Source: CAXBGS01 sp963975425 (lineage in GTDB: Bacteria; Planctomycetota; Planctomycetia; Pirellulales; Pirellulaceae). Taken from it: 64,000 bases of DNA. This document shows positions 53,911-61,897 of the stretch, in pieces. The notes beneath the pieces were generated by a model that worked only from the letters and a program-made list of their open reading frames with translations, did no database searches and was not told the origin of the DNA. The stretch is from assembly GCA_963975425.1 (NCBI GenBank), contig CAXBGS010000018.1, positions 86,760-150,759 on the forward strand, in the 5' to 3' direction. How positions within the stretch are numbered: the first letter of the stretch is position 1; each line of letters opens with the position of its first letter. The translations under genes and the position numbers were made by a program.

Positions 53911-54029
53911 GGAGAGGTTGAAAGGTTGGAGGTATTAAAGGTGACAGGTAACAGGCTGAGGGTTTCAGGGAAGTGACGGCGGGTTACGGCTCACGCTGGG
54001 GTGACCTGCAACCGTTGGCCATTCACCTG
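53911..54029. repeat. GGT-heptamer element, copy 7 (between pilT and gspE)
   Basis: Plus-strand reading: GGAGAGGTTGAAAGGTTGGAGG, in pattern, then GGTGACAGGTAACAGG; this is the pyrimidine arm on the coding strand, directly upstream of the gspE ATG. The partner arm after the pilT stop (CAGGTGAATGGCC, GCAGGTCACC) is shorter and more degenerate. Confidence 0.8.
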
Positions 54030-55142
54030 CTAATGCTCGTCTTCGGGAACGGGGATGGGTTCGTCGGAAAGGCCACGGCGGGCTTGGACGATTCGTTTGG
54101 CCAAGTCATCGGGGCGGTGTGCTTTGGAAAGCACGTCCTCGACGGTGACCAGTTCATCTTTCCAGTGGTTGTACAAAGCGTCGTCCATCAACTGCATGCC
54201 GAACTTGGCACCGGTTTGCATGGCACTGTTGATCCGGAACGTTTTGTTTTCGCGAATCAAGTTCGAAACGCCCGGTGTGACCACCAACACCTCGTACGCG
54301 GCACATCGTCCGCCGCCGATTCGCGGCAACAGGGTTTGTGCGACCACGCCGATCAGCGTACTGGCCAACTGGGTCCGAATCTGGTCCTGCAGGTTGCCCG
54401 GGAACGCATCGATGATTCGATTGACGGTGCCCTGGGCGCTGTTGGTGTGCAGGGTGCCAAACACGACGTGGCCGGTTTCGGCCGCACTGATGGCCGCTTC
54501 GATGGTTTCCAAGTCACGAAGCTCGCCGACCAGAATCACGTCGGGGTCTTGCCGCAACGCGCGACGGATCGCTTCGGAGAAACTAGGCACGTCGACGCCA
54601 ACTTCGCGTTGATTGATCGTGCTTTCGATGTGATCGTGATAGAACTCGATCGGGTCTTCGATTGTGATGATGTGGTGATCGACGGTCTCGTTCAGCAAGT
54701 TGATCAGACTGGCCAGCGTCGTACTCTTACCACTACCGGTCGGCCCGGTGACCAGGAACAAACCGCGAGGCCGGTGAACCAGTTTGACCACCGCTTCGGG
54801 CAGCCCCAATTGCTCGGGCGTCAGCTTGTCATTGGGGATCTGACGCAGGACCATCGAGATGAAACCGCGTTGCTTGAAGACCGAAACACGGAATCGGGCG
54901 GCATCGCCGAACGCGAAACCAAAGTCGGCGCTTCCCGCCTCTTGCAACTCGCGCTGACAACGTTCCGGCGTGATGCTCTTCATCAACGACACGGTGTCTT
55001 CGGCTTCCAGTGTTTTCGTTTCCAGCTTTCGCATCCGACCGTGCAGCCGGAACACCGGCGGCTGGCCGACGACGATGTGAATATCACTGACGCCTTGTTT
55101 GATCGCTGCTTGCAGCAGCTTGTCGATCAGGACGGTTGCCAC
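54030..55142 (-). CDS. pilT: Twitching/retraction ATPase PilT
   Basis: 370 residues from GTG 55142, with GGAG nine bases upstream; ATG-type start 55223 would add 27 residues outside the family. Core: LLQAAIKQGVSDIHIVVGQPP, the PilT-type N-domain; Walker A GPTGSGKSTTL near 130; IEDPIEF; AIRRALRQDPD; ILVGELRDLET near 200; AETGHVVFGTLHT. The AIRxxLRxxPD and GELRD motifs separate PilT from PilB. It depolymerises pili. Its presence with two PilB/GspE ATPases argues for a retractable pilus rather than a pure type II secretion system. A Pro/Glu-rich tail ends in PEDEH. Confidence 0.95.
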   Translation of the reverse strand: MATVLIDKLLQAAIKQGVSDIHIVVGQPPVFRLHGRMRKLETKTLEAEDTVSLMKSITPERCQRELQEAGSADFGFAFGDAARFRVSVFKQRGFISMVLRQIPNDKLTPEQLGLPEAVVKLVHRPRGLFLVTGPTGSGKSTTLASLINLLNETVDHHIITIEDPIEFYHDHIESTINQREVGVDVPSFSEAIRRALRQDPDVILVGELRDLETIEAAISAAETGHVVFGTLHTNSAQGTVNRIIDAFPGNLQDQIRTQLASTLIGVVAQTLLPRIGGGRCAAYEVLVVTPGVSNLIRENKTFRINSAMQTGAKFGMQLMDDALYNHWKDELVTVEDVLSKAHRPDDLAKRIVQARRGLSDEPIPVPEDEH

Positions 55143-55708
55143 AGGAAAGTGCTCCGAAGAACGAACGAAAGGGATGAAGATGCGGGTGTGGGTGCGTGAG
55201 ACAAACAGCGGCGCCAAAGACAAACAACATTGTCAAACGCGAAAGTTGTCCAAGCCAAAAGGGTTGTCAAATCCAAAGGGGCGGTGCCCGACGGCTCCAC
55301 GTGATTGCATCTGACAGGTTGCGTGTTGGGCAGGTTGCGTGCCTGGCGATGCCAACGCGTCGCCAACGCGGTCTCCAGCAGAAAAGAAAAGTGAATGAGA
55401 GAACGCCATATATGGATCGCAGGCTCGCTGGGGAGCCCGCGTTTGCACCAGCATTATCACTGCGTGCCGGCCGATCACCAAAAAAATCGACAGTTTCACC
55501 GACGAAGGGCGCATTCTGAACGTGATCTTTTCGATACAGCGACGAACGCATCACCGGTAAAACCACCTAACGATGCGGTGGACGCCTGAGCATCGATCGG
55601 GTGACAGGGGGCAGGCAACGCCCGCCCCGCGATCCGCGGCAACGGCCAGGCGGAAAGTGGCCACTTTTTGCTAGTGAATGAGCGACGGAATCGACACCAC
55701 CGCAAGGG
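55143..55708 (-). other. 566-base spacer upstream of pilT
   Basis: Separates pilT from the first PilB/GspE gene, so pilT and downstream genes may have their own promoter here. It contains CAGGTTGCGTG twice (55317-55340), a 14-base palindrome AAAGTGGCCACTTT (55656-55669) about 40 bases after the PilB stop, which may end that transcript, and a GC-rich palindromic stretch around 55620. Short reading frames here have no codon bias or start signal, so I list no gene. Confidence 0.55.
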
Positions 55709-57475
55709 CTACAACGACGCCAAATCCTTCACAATGTGCTGCAGGGCGAGGTCCTCTTGTTCGGTCACCTTGGCGACCCGATAGACCTCTTCGAAGGTCG
55801 TGATTCCGCGGATCACTTTCAGCATCCCATCGGCGTAAAGCGTTGACATACCGTTGTTTATCGCTTCAACGCGGACCTGCTCGGTCGACGCACCCTTGAA
55901 CATCATCTCGCGTAACCGACCGTTGATCAGCATCAATTCATAGATACCGATTCGACCGCGGTAACCGGACCGCCCACAGTAGGTACATCCCTTGCCGCGG
56001 GCGAACTCCGCTTGGGCCAACATCTCCGGTGGCAGCCGCGAATCCGCGATCACGCTATCGGATGGTTTGTATTTCACCTTGCAGCGTGGGCAAATCGTCC
56101 GCACCAAGCGCTGTGCCAGGACGGCAATCACGCTGCTTGCGACCATATAACCAGGTACACCAATGTCCACCATTCGTGATATGGCACTGGGCGCATCGTT
56201 CGTGTGCAGCGTACTAAATACCAGGTGTCCAGTTAATGAGGCCTGGATTCCCATCGATGCGGTCTCGTGATCTCGCATTTCGCCGACCAGGATGATGTTG
56301 GGTGCCTGACGCAACATCGCGCGGATGATCAAGGCAAAGTCCAGTCCGATCGAGTGGCGGACTTCGACCTGATTGATCCCCGGCAGGTAGTACTCGACCG
56401 GGTCCTCGGCCGTGATCACTTTGCGGTCAGGCCGGTTCAGCGCGTTCAGCGCGGCGTACAGGGTCGTGGTCTTACCGCTACCGGTCGGGCCTGTCACCAA
56501 AATGATGCCATTGGGACGCCGGATCAGCGAATTGAAGTTGCGATAGTCTCGTTCGGACAAACCCAGTTGCCGGACGCCGACTTTGATATTGTCTTTGTCC
56601 AACAGCCGCATCACACAGGATTGGCCGTGGTTGGTCGGAATGATGCTGACGCGGAGGTCCAGCTGTTTATCGCCGACGGTGATTTTGATCCGGCCGTCGG
56701 TGGGCCGCCGTTTCTCGGAGATATCGATTTTCGACAGGATCTTGATCCGGGCGATGATGGCCGACAGCATCCGCCGGGGTGCACTTTCGCGTTCGACGCA
56801 AACGCCATCAATTCGATAACGAATTCGAACGCGATCCTCGAACGGCTCGACATGAATATCGCTGGCCCGCAACTGGACCGCTTCTTGGATCATCAGATTG
56901 ACGAGCCGGATGACCGGAGCGTCTCCGTCGCCGCTGCCCGATGAAGATTCATCGGAGGCTTCGGCGTCGGAATCGGTTTCGGTAAAGTCGATCGCGGTGT
57001 CGGTGAATTCCTGCAACATCGAGTCAGCCGATTCACCTTCGACCTGACCGTAATACTGGTTGATCGCACCCTGGATGGCTTCTTTGGGGGCCAGAGCGGT
57101 TTCGATCTTTCGGTTCAGGATGAAACGCAGTTTTTCGATGGTTTCCAAGTCGAACGGGTCGGAAACCAGAATCTGCAGGGCCCCGTCTTCTTCGCCGTAG
57201 GGCAGGATATTGTTTTCACGAGCGACCGATTCGGGGACCAGCTCGATCACGTCGTCGGCAATTCGAATTTCACGCAGATCGACATAGGGAATCTTGTGGA
57301 ATTCGGCCATCGCCTTGGCCACCTCTTCTGGAGAGGCGTATTCCAGCTTGACCAAAACGGGACCGATATCGGCACCGGTGTCTTTGGCGATCTGTTCGGC
57401 TTCGGAAAGCTGATCAAGACTGACCACTCCCCACTGGAGGAGCAAATCAGTGAAATCCTGCATCGCTTGGCTCAT
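55709..57475 (-). CDS. Assembly ATPase GspE/PilB (first copy)
   Basis: 588 residues. N-terminal MshEN-like region with LLLQWGVVSLDQLSEAEQIAK and DIGPVLVKLEYASPEEVAKAM. Then an acidic Ser/Asp/Gly linker near 165-190 (DSDAEASDESSSGSGDGDA, in pattern). ATPase core: IRASDIHVEPFEDRVRIRYRIDG-type, Walker A GPTGSGKTTTL near 327, ILVGEMRDHET, TGHLVFSTLHTND, and zinc Cys set CPRC near 459 and CTYC. First gene of the 21-kb minus-strand locus. The two PilB/GspE copies differ in the acidic linker and may serve separate fibres or steps. Confidence 0.95.
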   Translation of the reverse strand: MSQAMQDFTDLLLQWGVVSLDQLSEAEQIAKDTGADIGPVLVKLEYASPEEVAKAMAEFHKIPYVDLREIRIADDVIELVPESVARENNILPYGEEDGALQILVSDPFDLETIEKLRFILNRKIETALAPKEAIQGAINQYYGQVEGESADSMLQEFTDTAIDFTETDSDAEASDESSSGSGDGDAPVIRLVNLMIQEAVQLRASDIHVEPFEDRVRIRYRIDGVCVERESAPRRMLSAIIARIKILSKIDISEKRRPTDGRIKITVGDKQLDLRVSIIPTNHGQSCVMRLLDKDNIKVGVRQLGLSERDYRNFNSLIRRPNGIILVTGPTGSGKTTTLYAALNALNRPDRKVITAEDPVEYYLPGINQVEVRHSIGLDFALIIRAMLRQAPNIILVGEMRDHETASMGIQASLTGHLVFSTLHTNDAPSAISRMVDIGVPGYMVASSVIAVLAQRLVRTICPRCKVKYKPSDSVIADSRLPPEMLAQAEFARGKGCTYCGRSGYRGRIGIYELMLINGRLREMMFKGASTEQVRVEAINNGMSTLYADGMLKVIRGITTFEEVYRVAKVTEQEDLALQHIVKDLASL

Positions 57476-57668
57476 CGTCGTAATTCTTTAGCAGCCAGAG
57501 AGAAAAGTGGGTCATGGTCCGTGCGTTTTAGCGCATCAGGCGTCCTAGGTTCAAGGATACACCATGTGCCATCAAAAAGCGCAGTCGCTGGGCAGCCGTT
57601 CATCGGAACCGCCGTCGCATGTACCCCGAGGTGAGTTGGCCGCCGCGTGTGACTCGTTTTTTCGCACG

Positions 57669-57710
57669 GCTTGGTTCTTACTGCTTGGTTCTTACCGCTT
57701 GGTTTTTACT
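57669..57710 (+). repeat. 14-base tandem repeat, three copies
   Basis: GCTTGGTTCTTACT and two variants at 57669, 57683 and 57697, in the gap between the PilB gene's start and the stop of the next secreted gene. The gap (57476-57751) has no gene that I can support and presumably contains the promoter of the pilus/secretion locus. Confidence 0.85.
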
Positions 57711-57751
57711 GCCGCCGAGCAATCAGGACTGCCGTCGCGAGCCGGACCCGA

Positions 57752-59224
57752 TCAACGAAACAGCAGCCGTCGTTGGCTGTCGGTGATGCGGACGCCATAT
57801 CGTTTGAGGTAACGGTCGGTCTCGTTGACGAAATTGACTTCGGAATCCTGATTTTCAAACCGAAAACGCTCGACCGGGGGTGCGGTCATTGGATGGATCG
57901 CAAACAGCTCGATCAACGACACCAATCGTGCTCCCGATGCGGTGTCCGCAGCAGACCGCTTGGTGGCAGAGCTTTCGGTGGCAGAGTTTTCGGCAGTGCC
58001 CCCTGCCTGCGGCGAACGTGCTTGCGGGGTCTTTGATCTTTGGTTGCCGTGGGAAGGCTGGCCGTCGGGATCGCACCAGAACTCGAATCGAATCGGCAAG
58101 CCTTCGCCGAATCCGGTTTCGGAACTCGGCAATGTGGCGATCGCCAATTTCACGGTGGTCGGATACATCTCGGGCCAGGATCCGCCGGCGGCGGCCAGGA
58201 CATCGCGGCGGACGCTTTCGCGCAGGTAACCGGTGATCACGAGCACGGGCTGCTTTTCGATCGTGCTGCTGCCCAGCCGCAGGACGTAATCGCGGCGGAT
58301 CGAATCGAGCATTTCGGTCCAGGCACCGACGATCAACCGCGGCGCAACAGAACCTGGCGCGACAGAACCTGGTGCAACCGACCCTGGCGTGCCGGATCGA
58401 CGGGCCGGCGAACGATTGGTCGTCCAAGTTTCCGATTGCGGCGTCAGCGGTGGCGGCGCGGTGGCCGAAAGCGGCGAGCGAGAGAAATCCACCGGCGTGA
58501 GACCTTGTTGATAGATCGCACGAGTGTCGGTTGCCTGAGCCGGAATCCATTCGTCCAGCCGACCCACATCGACGCGGCGCAGCGAAACCTCGTCGGCAAT
58601 CACCGTGCGGGTCCAGGCCAACCGTCCGTCGCTGATTTGTTGCAGGGTGTGTTTCCCGGCTCCATCGAGCATGGCGATTTGCAAATTGAATCGACCGCTG
58701 CCGTACCCGGCCTGTTCATAGGTACCGATGCCCACGACTTCGCGTCCGACCGACCACACACGCTGGCGGACTTTGGCGTTGAAGGCGGGACCGTTGGCGA
58801 GGCGGTTGATTGTGTGATCAAGCAGCACGACGGCTTTGGGATGCGATGTCTGCGGCGGCAAGCGTGCATCGGGCGTGGCTGCAGCGTTGGGTGAAGCCCC
58901 AGCGGCGGGTGAGGACACTACTTTTGGTGAATCTGCCGCGTCTCGCGCAAATCTCGTCTCGGGCGGAGCCACGGCGTCGCGGGCAGATCGATTCGACGAT
59001 TCTTTGGCTCCCGGATTGTTGGCGGTGCGCTCTGCAGACAGGTCCCGGGTCTTGCCAGCGACAAGCGAATCGTCGCCGAAAACGAATGGGCCGCCCAGCA
59101 AAATGGCACCCAATAACAATGCGACGCGGATGCAAACGGACGCCCGCGCCGCTGCGATCTGTCGCGCCGCAGCGAGTTTCACGCGTGTCAGGAATCTGGT
59201 TCGGCTATGTCGATCGATCTTCAT
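57752..59224 (-). CDS. Secreted protein of unknown function, weakly LolA-like
   Basis: 490 residues. A hydrophobic helix (VALLLGAILLGGPFVFG) near 34-50 follows an Arg-rich leader. Then a low-complexity Ala/Ser/Pro part to about 125. The domain beginning AVVLLDHTINRLANGPAFNAKVRQRVW (in pattern), YGSGRFNLQIAML and LQQISDGRLAWTRTV resembles the first half of LolA-like lipid-carrier folds. A 15-base repeat encodes GSVAP three times (about 58341-58387). A second Ala/Ser-rich part and a C-terminal YLKRYGVRITDSQRRLLFR, in pattern. The function is not known; the fold call is tentative. Confidence 0.7.
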   Translation of the reverse strand: MKIDRHSRTRFLTRVKLAAARQIAAARASVCIRVALLLGAILLGGPFVFGDDSLVAGKTRDLSAERTANNPGAKESSNRSARDAVAPPETRFARDAADSPKVVSSPAAGASPNAAATPDARLPPQTSHPKAVVLLDHTINRLANGPAFNAKVRQRVWSVGREVVGIGTYEQAGYGSGRFNLQIAMLDGAGKHTLQQISDGRLAWTRTVIADEVSLRRVDVGRLDEWIPAQATDTRAIYQQGLTPVDFSRSPLSATAPPPLTPQSETWTTNRSPARRSGTPGSVAPGSVAPGSVAPRLIVGAWTEMLDSIRRDYVLRLGSSTIEKQPVLVITGYLRESVRRDVLAAAGGSWPEMYPTTVKLAIATLPSSETGFGEGLPIRFEFWCDPDGQPSHGNQRSKTPQARSPQAGGTAENSATESSATKRSAADTASGARLVSLIELFAIHPMTAPPVERFRFENQDSEVNFVNETDRYLKRYGVRITDSQRRLLFR

Positions 59225-59539
59225 GGGCCGGTTGTAGCGGTTTTTTCAAAGATACGGCGTGCTGGATGCCGATGACCTCCTTCGGGAGCCGGTCTGTCGA
59301 AGGTTTGTGACGGATCGTAGAGACCTATGGCCGCCGAAGTCCAGCCAGATTGGTTCCCATTCCCAGCGAAGCGAATTCGCCGGGATCGTTTTCACCACAA
59401 TCACTTTCATTGCACGAGTCATGTGGGCCACCAGCCCATGAACGGTTCAAGCGGTACCTGCCACGCCACTGACGGCTCGGCGGTACTGATGCAACCGCGA
59501 CGACGCTAGACCAGAAGCACCCAAGGAACGGGGGAAAAG
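59225..59539. other. Divergent promoter region
   Basis: 315 bases between the starts of the LolA-like secreted gene and the first lipoprotein gene of the triad. AT content rises toward 59390-59430 (TTTTCACCACAATCACTTTC). The lipoprotein gene is preceded by GGAACGGGGGAAAAG, a strong purine-rich ribosome site. I see no gene or repeat. Confidence 0.5.
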
Positions 59540-60925
59540 ATGAAACGAATCGTCACTCATTTGTCGCTATTGGCGGCCGCGGCGGTGTTCGCCACCGGGT
59601 GTGTGCCGGTTCGACACAACCTGCCGCCGGAACAACACTTGATGGAACCTGGCCCTGGCGTCGGTGGCCCCGGCCCCGGCGTCTTGGGACCACCCGCGAT
59701 GCGTGGTGGCCCGATGATGATGGGCGGACCTGGTGGCGCGATGCCACCGGGCGCGATCGGCCAAGCCGGTCCTGACGTCATGCGAAGCGCTCCTTTGGCC
59801 GGCATGCCCGGCATGATGGGTGACGCGGCCGGCCAAAACGGTGTCGTCCCCGCAGGATTTAACAGTTGTGGACCGAACTGCACCAGTTGTGGCGGATCGG
59901 GCGGTTGCCTCGGCGGCGGATTGGGATCAAACATCCCAGCCGGCGGAGGCGTGCTGACGTCAATGGGCGGTGGAGGCGGTGCGCCGTCGACCGTTCAAGT
60001 CACGTTCGGCCAGCCCGATGGCATGCAAGTGCGCTATGACCAGTCCGGTGGTGGCATGTTCGACAGCGAACCGCTGATCGTGCCGGCCCGACAGAACTTT
60101 CCGCAAGGAGGTCTGTACCGCATCAAGTTGACCAACATTTCCGGACGCGAAGGTGTCGAACTCTATCCGACCGTCGAGCTGGCATATTCCAGCCCTCGCA
60201 CCGGAGCCTACTTGGCGCATAACTCGATTCCGATCCAGTTCACCGAAGAGGACTTTGACCAAGTCGTCACCGGTAACTTTGTGACGAAGGTGATTTACCT
60301 TCCGGATCCGGATTTCCAAGGCCCGGCGATTGCCGGTATCGATACGCTGGTTAGCACGCGACTTGATCCGGGCATCGACCCGATCGTCGAAGCCGACCGT
60401 CGCGGTTCGATCTTGGCCATCATCCGCTTGGGTGACAAGGACATTGAAATGCCAGGTGTTTCGGCAGCCGGATACAGCGGCGGCGGCATGATGCCTCCGA
60501 TCGCCGGATTGCCCGCACCCTTTGCACCAGCGATGACCGACGGTTGCGGCGGGGCATGTGGACCGGGTGGTCCAGGTTGCTCGCCAACGCCGGCTCAATT
60601 GCCGGGCATGATCGCCGGTGTCAACGCACCTCAGTACGGCATGCCAATGTCGGGTACGCCGATCGGACTTCCCGGACCGCCACACATTCCACTTGGAACA
60701 CCGGCCGGTCTGAAGAAGCACGTGATGCGGAACCACACGCCGATGCATATTCCTCGCCCGGTCGAAAAGATGAAGATCGACGTTCGACACCAACCCGGAT
60801 ACAGCTATCCCAATCCGGTCAGTCGCGTGAAGATCACCGAGCAGAATATTCATCCGGGCACCCCGAACTTCCGTGGCTTGTATCAGCACACCAGCCAAGC
60901 GGTTGATCCGGACTGTCAGCCCTAA
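59540..60925 (+). CDS. Gly/Pro/Met-rich lipoprotein, first of a three-gene unit
   Basis: 461 residues. Lipobox ATGC at about residue 21. Residues 35-150 are Gly/Pro/Met-rich (GPGVGGPGPGV, MRGGPMMMGG), with a Cys cluster CGPNCTSCGGSGGC. Then a folded domain of about 150 residues: GLYRIKLTNISGREGVELYPTVELAY (in pattern), FTEEDFDQVVTGNFVTKVIYLPD, and ILAIIRLGDKDIEM. The same domain is found in the next lipoprotein (61100). The C-terminal part is again Gly/Pro/Cys-rich, then His/Pro-rich with HQPGYSYPNPVSRV. Probably an envelope structural component; not recognised as a named family. Confidence 0.82.
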   Translation: MKRIVTHLSLLAAAAVFATGCVPVRHNLPPEQHLMEPGPGVGGPGPGVLGPPAMRGGPMMMGGPGGAMPPGAIGQAGPDVMRSAPLAGMPGMMGDAAGQNGVVPAGFNSCGPNCTSCGGSGGCLGGGLGSNIPAGGGVLTSMGGGGGAPSTVQVTFGQPDGMQVRYDQSGGGMFDSEPLIVPARQNFPQGGLYRIKLTNISGREGVELYPTVELAYSSPRTGAYLAHNSIPIQFTEEDFDQVVTGNFVTKVIYLPDPDFQGPAIAGIDTLVSTRLDPGIDPIVEADRRGSILAIIRLGDKDIEMPGVSAAGYSGGGMMPPIAGLPAPFAPAMTDGCGGACGPGGPGCSPTPAQLPGMIAGVNAPQYGMPMSGTPIGLPGPPHIPLGTPAGLKKHVMRNHTPMHIPRPVEKMKIDVRHQPGYSYPNPVSRVKITEQNIHPGTPNFRGLYQHTSQAVDPDCQP

Positions 60926-60944
60926 GATCGGGCGATCGAAATGT

Positions 60945-60974
60945 GACCTCTTCCGCAACGTGTCGGAAGAGGTC
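60945..60974 (+). terminator. Perfect 11-bp intergenic hairpin
   Basis: GACCTCTTCCG pairs with CGGAAGAGGTC around an eight-base loop, 19 bases after the first lipoprotein gene's stop and 126 bases before the next start. No T run follows, so it may be an RNA stabilising or partially terminating structure that lowers expression of the second and third lipoprotein genes. Confidence 0.55.
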
Positions 60975-61099
60975 CGAAAGAGCAACGACCGGGGTGAGGT
61001 GTTCCAACCATCGACTCGGTCGTCTTTGCATAACCGCGAGCAGGCCTTGGACCTGTTCGAACAAAAGAAAAGTCAACTAGCCAGCGCTTGGGCCCACCG

Positions 61100-61897
61100 A
61101 TGCTGAACTTCAAACGCAACGATCTTTTCATCGTTGGCACCGTCATGGTTTCGTTTCTATGGGGTTGCGGCGACGTTTGCACCGCCGTCGGTCCGGGCGG
61201 AACTCTGCCCTCGGGCAACTATCACCCACTGGTAAACGGACACATGCCGCCCGGTGTTGTCGGCCGATCCCGGTTGGCATCGCAACAACCGGTCGCTGGT
61301 TATTTTCAGCCCATCAAATTTTCGGGTCCCCGAGGAACACAATTCGCGCTGCCGCAAGGTGGTGCCATGTCGCCGGGCCAGCCGAACTTGATGGCCGGAT
61401 TGCTGATTGGCAATGTTTATCGATTCAAGATCACGGGAATCCCGAGCGCACCAGGGGCCGAACTTTTCCCGACGCTCGAACTGATCGATCGGACCTATCC
61501 GCCACCCGGCTTGGCGACGTCGTTCCCGATCCCGATCAACCTGGACCAAACCGATTTGGACGAAGCGCTCAACGGACAAATGGTCACGCGCGTGATCTAC
61601 TTGGAAGACCAACAGACGGCCGCACCACTGCCGACCCAACCTGATAACACGCAGGCCATGGAAGTCGCCCACCATCAAGACCCGCTAGAAATCGCGGATC
61701 GACTGGGCCGACCGGTCGCGATCGTGCGCATCGGCTCATTGGCGCCGCCGACGCAACCCCATTTGATGCCACAGTTTTACTTTGGCTATCCGACTTGGGC
61801 GCCGATCTATCAGCCCGAACCATCCGACGTTCGCACGCCGGCGCCCGCGGGTGCCATCCCAGGCACGACATCGGACGCTTTTATCTCCGCACCGTAA
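61100..61897 (+). CDS. Lipoprotein paralogous to the upstream one, second of the unit
   Basis: 265 residues from ATG 61100 (TTG 61088 also in frame). Lipobox FLWGC. It has the same domain as the previous gene: NVYRFKITGIPSAPGAELFPTLEL (in pattern), INLDQTDLDEALNGQMVTRVIYLED, and DPLEIADRLGRPVAIVRIGS. Here the domain makes up most of the protein and the Gly/Cys-rich flanks are absent; the tail is Pro-rich. TAATG overlap with the following gene shows coupled translation. Probably works with the other two at the cell surface. Confidence 0.82.
   Translation: MLNFKRNDLFIVGTVMVSFLWGCGDVCTAVGPGGTLPSGNYHPLVNGHMPPGVVGRSRLASQQPVAGYFQPIKFSGPRGTQFALPQGGAMSPGQPNLMAGLLIGNVYRFKITGIPSAPGAELFPTLELIDRTYPPPGLATSFPIPINLDQTDLDEALNGQMVTRVIYLEDQQTAAPLPTQPDNTQAMEVAHHQDPLEIADRLGRPVAIVRIGSLAPPTQPHLMPQFYFGYPTWAPIYQPEPSDVRTPAPAGAIPGTTSDAFISAP

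Noticed and set aside
55143..55708. A gene between pilT and the first PilB
   Set aside because: Only short frames on both strands, no start signal, and no recognisable protein features.
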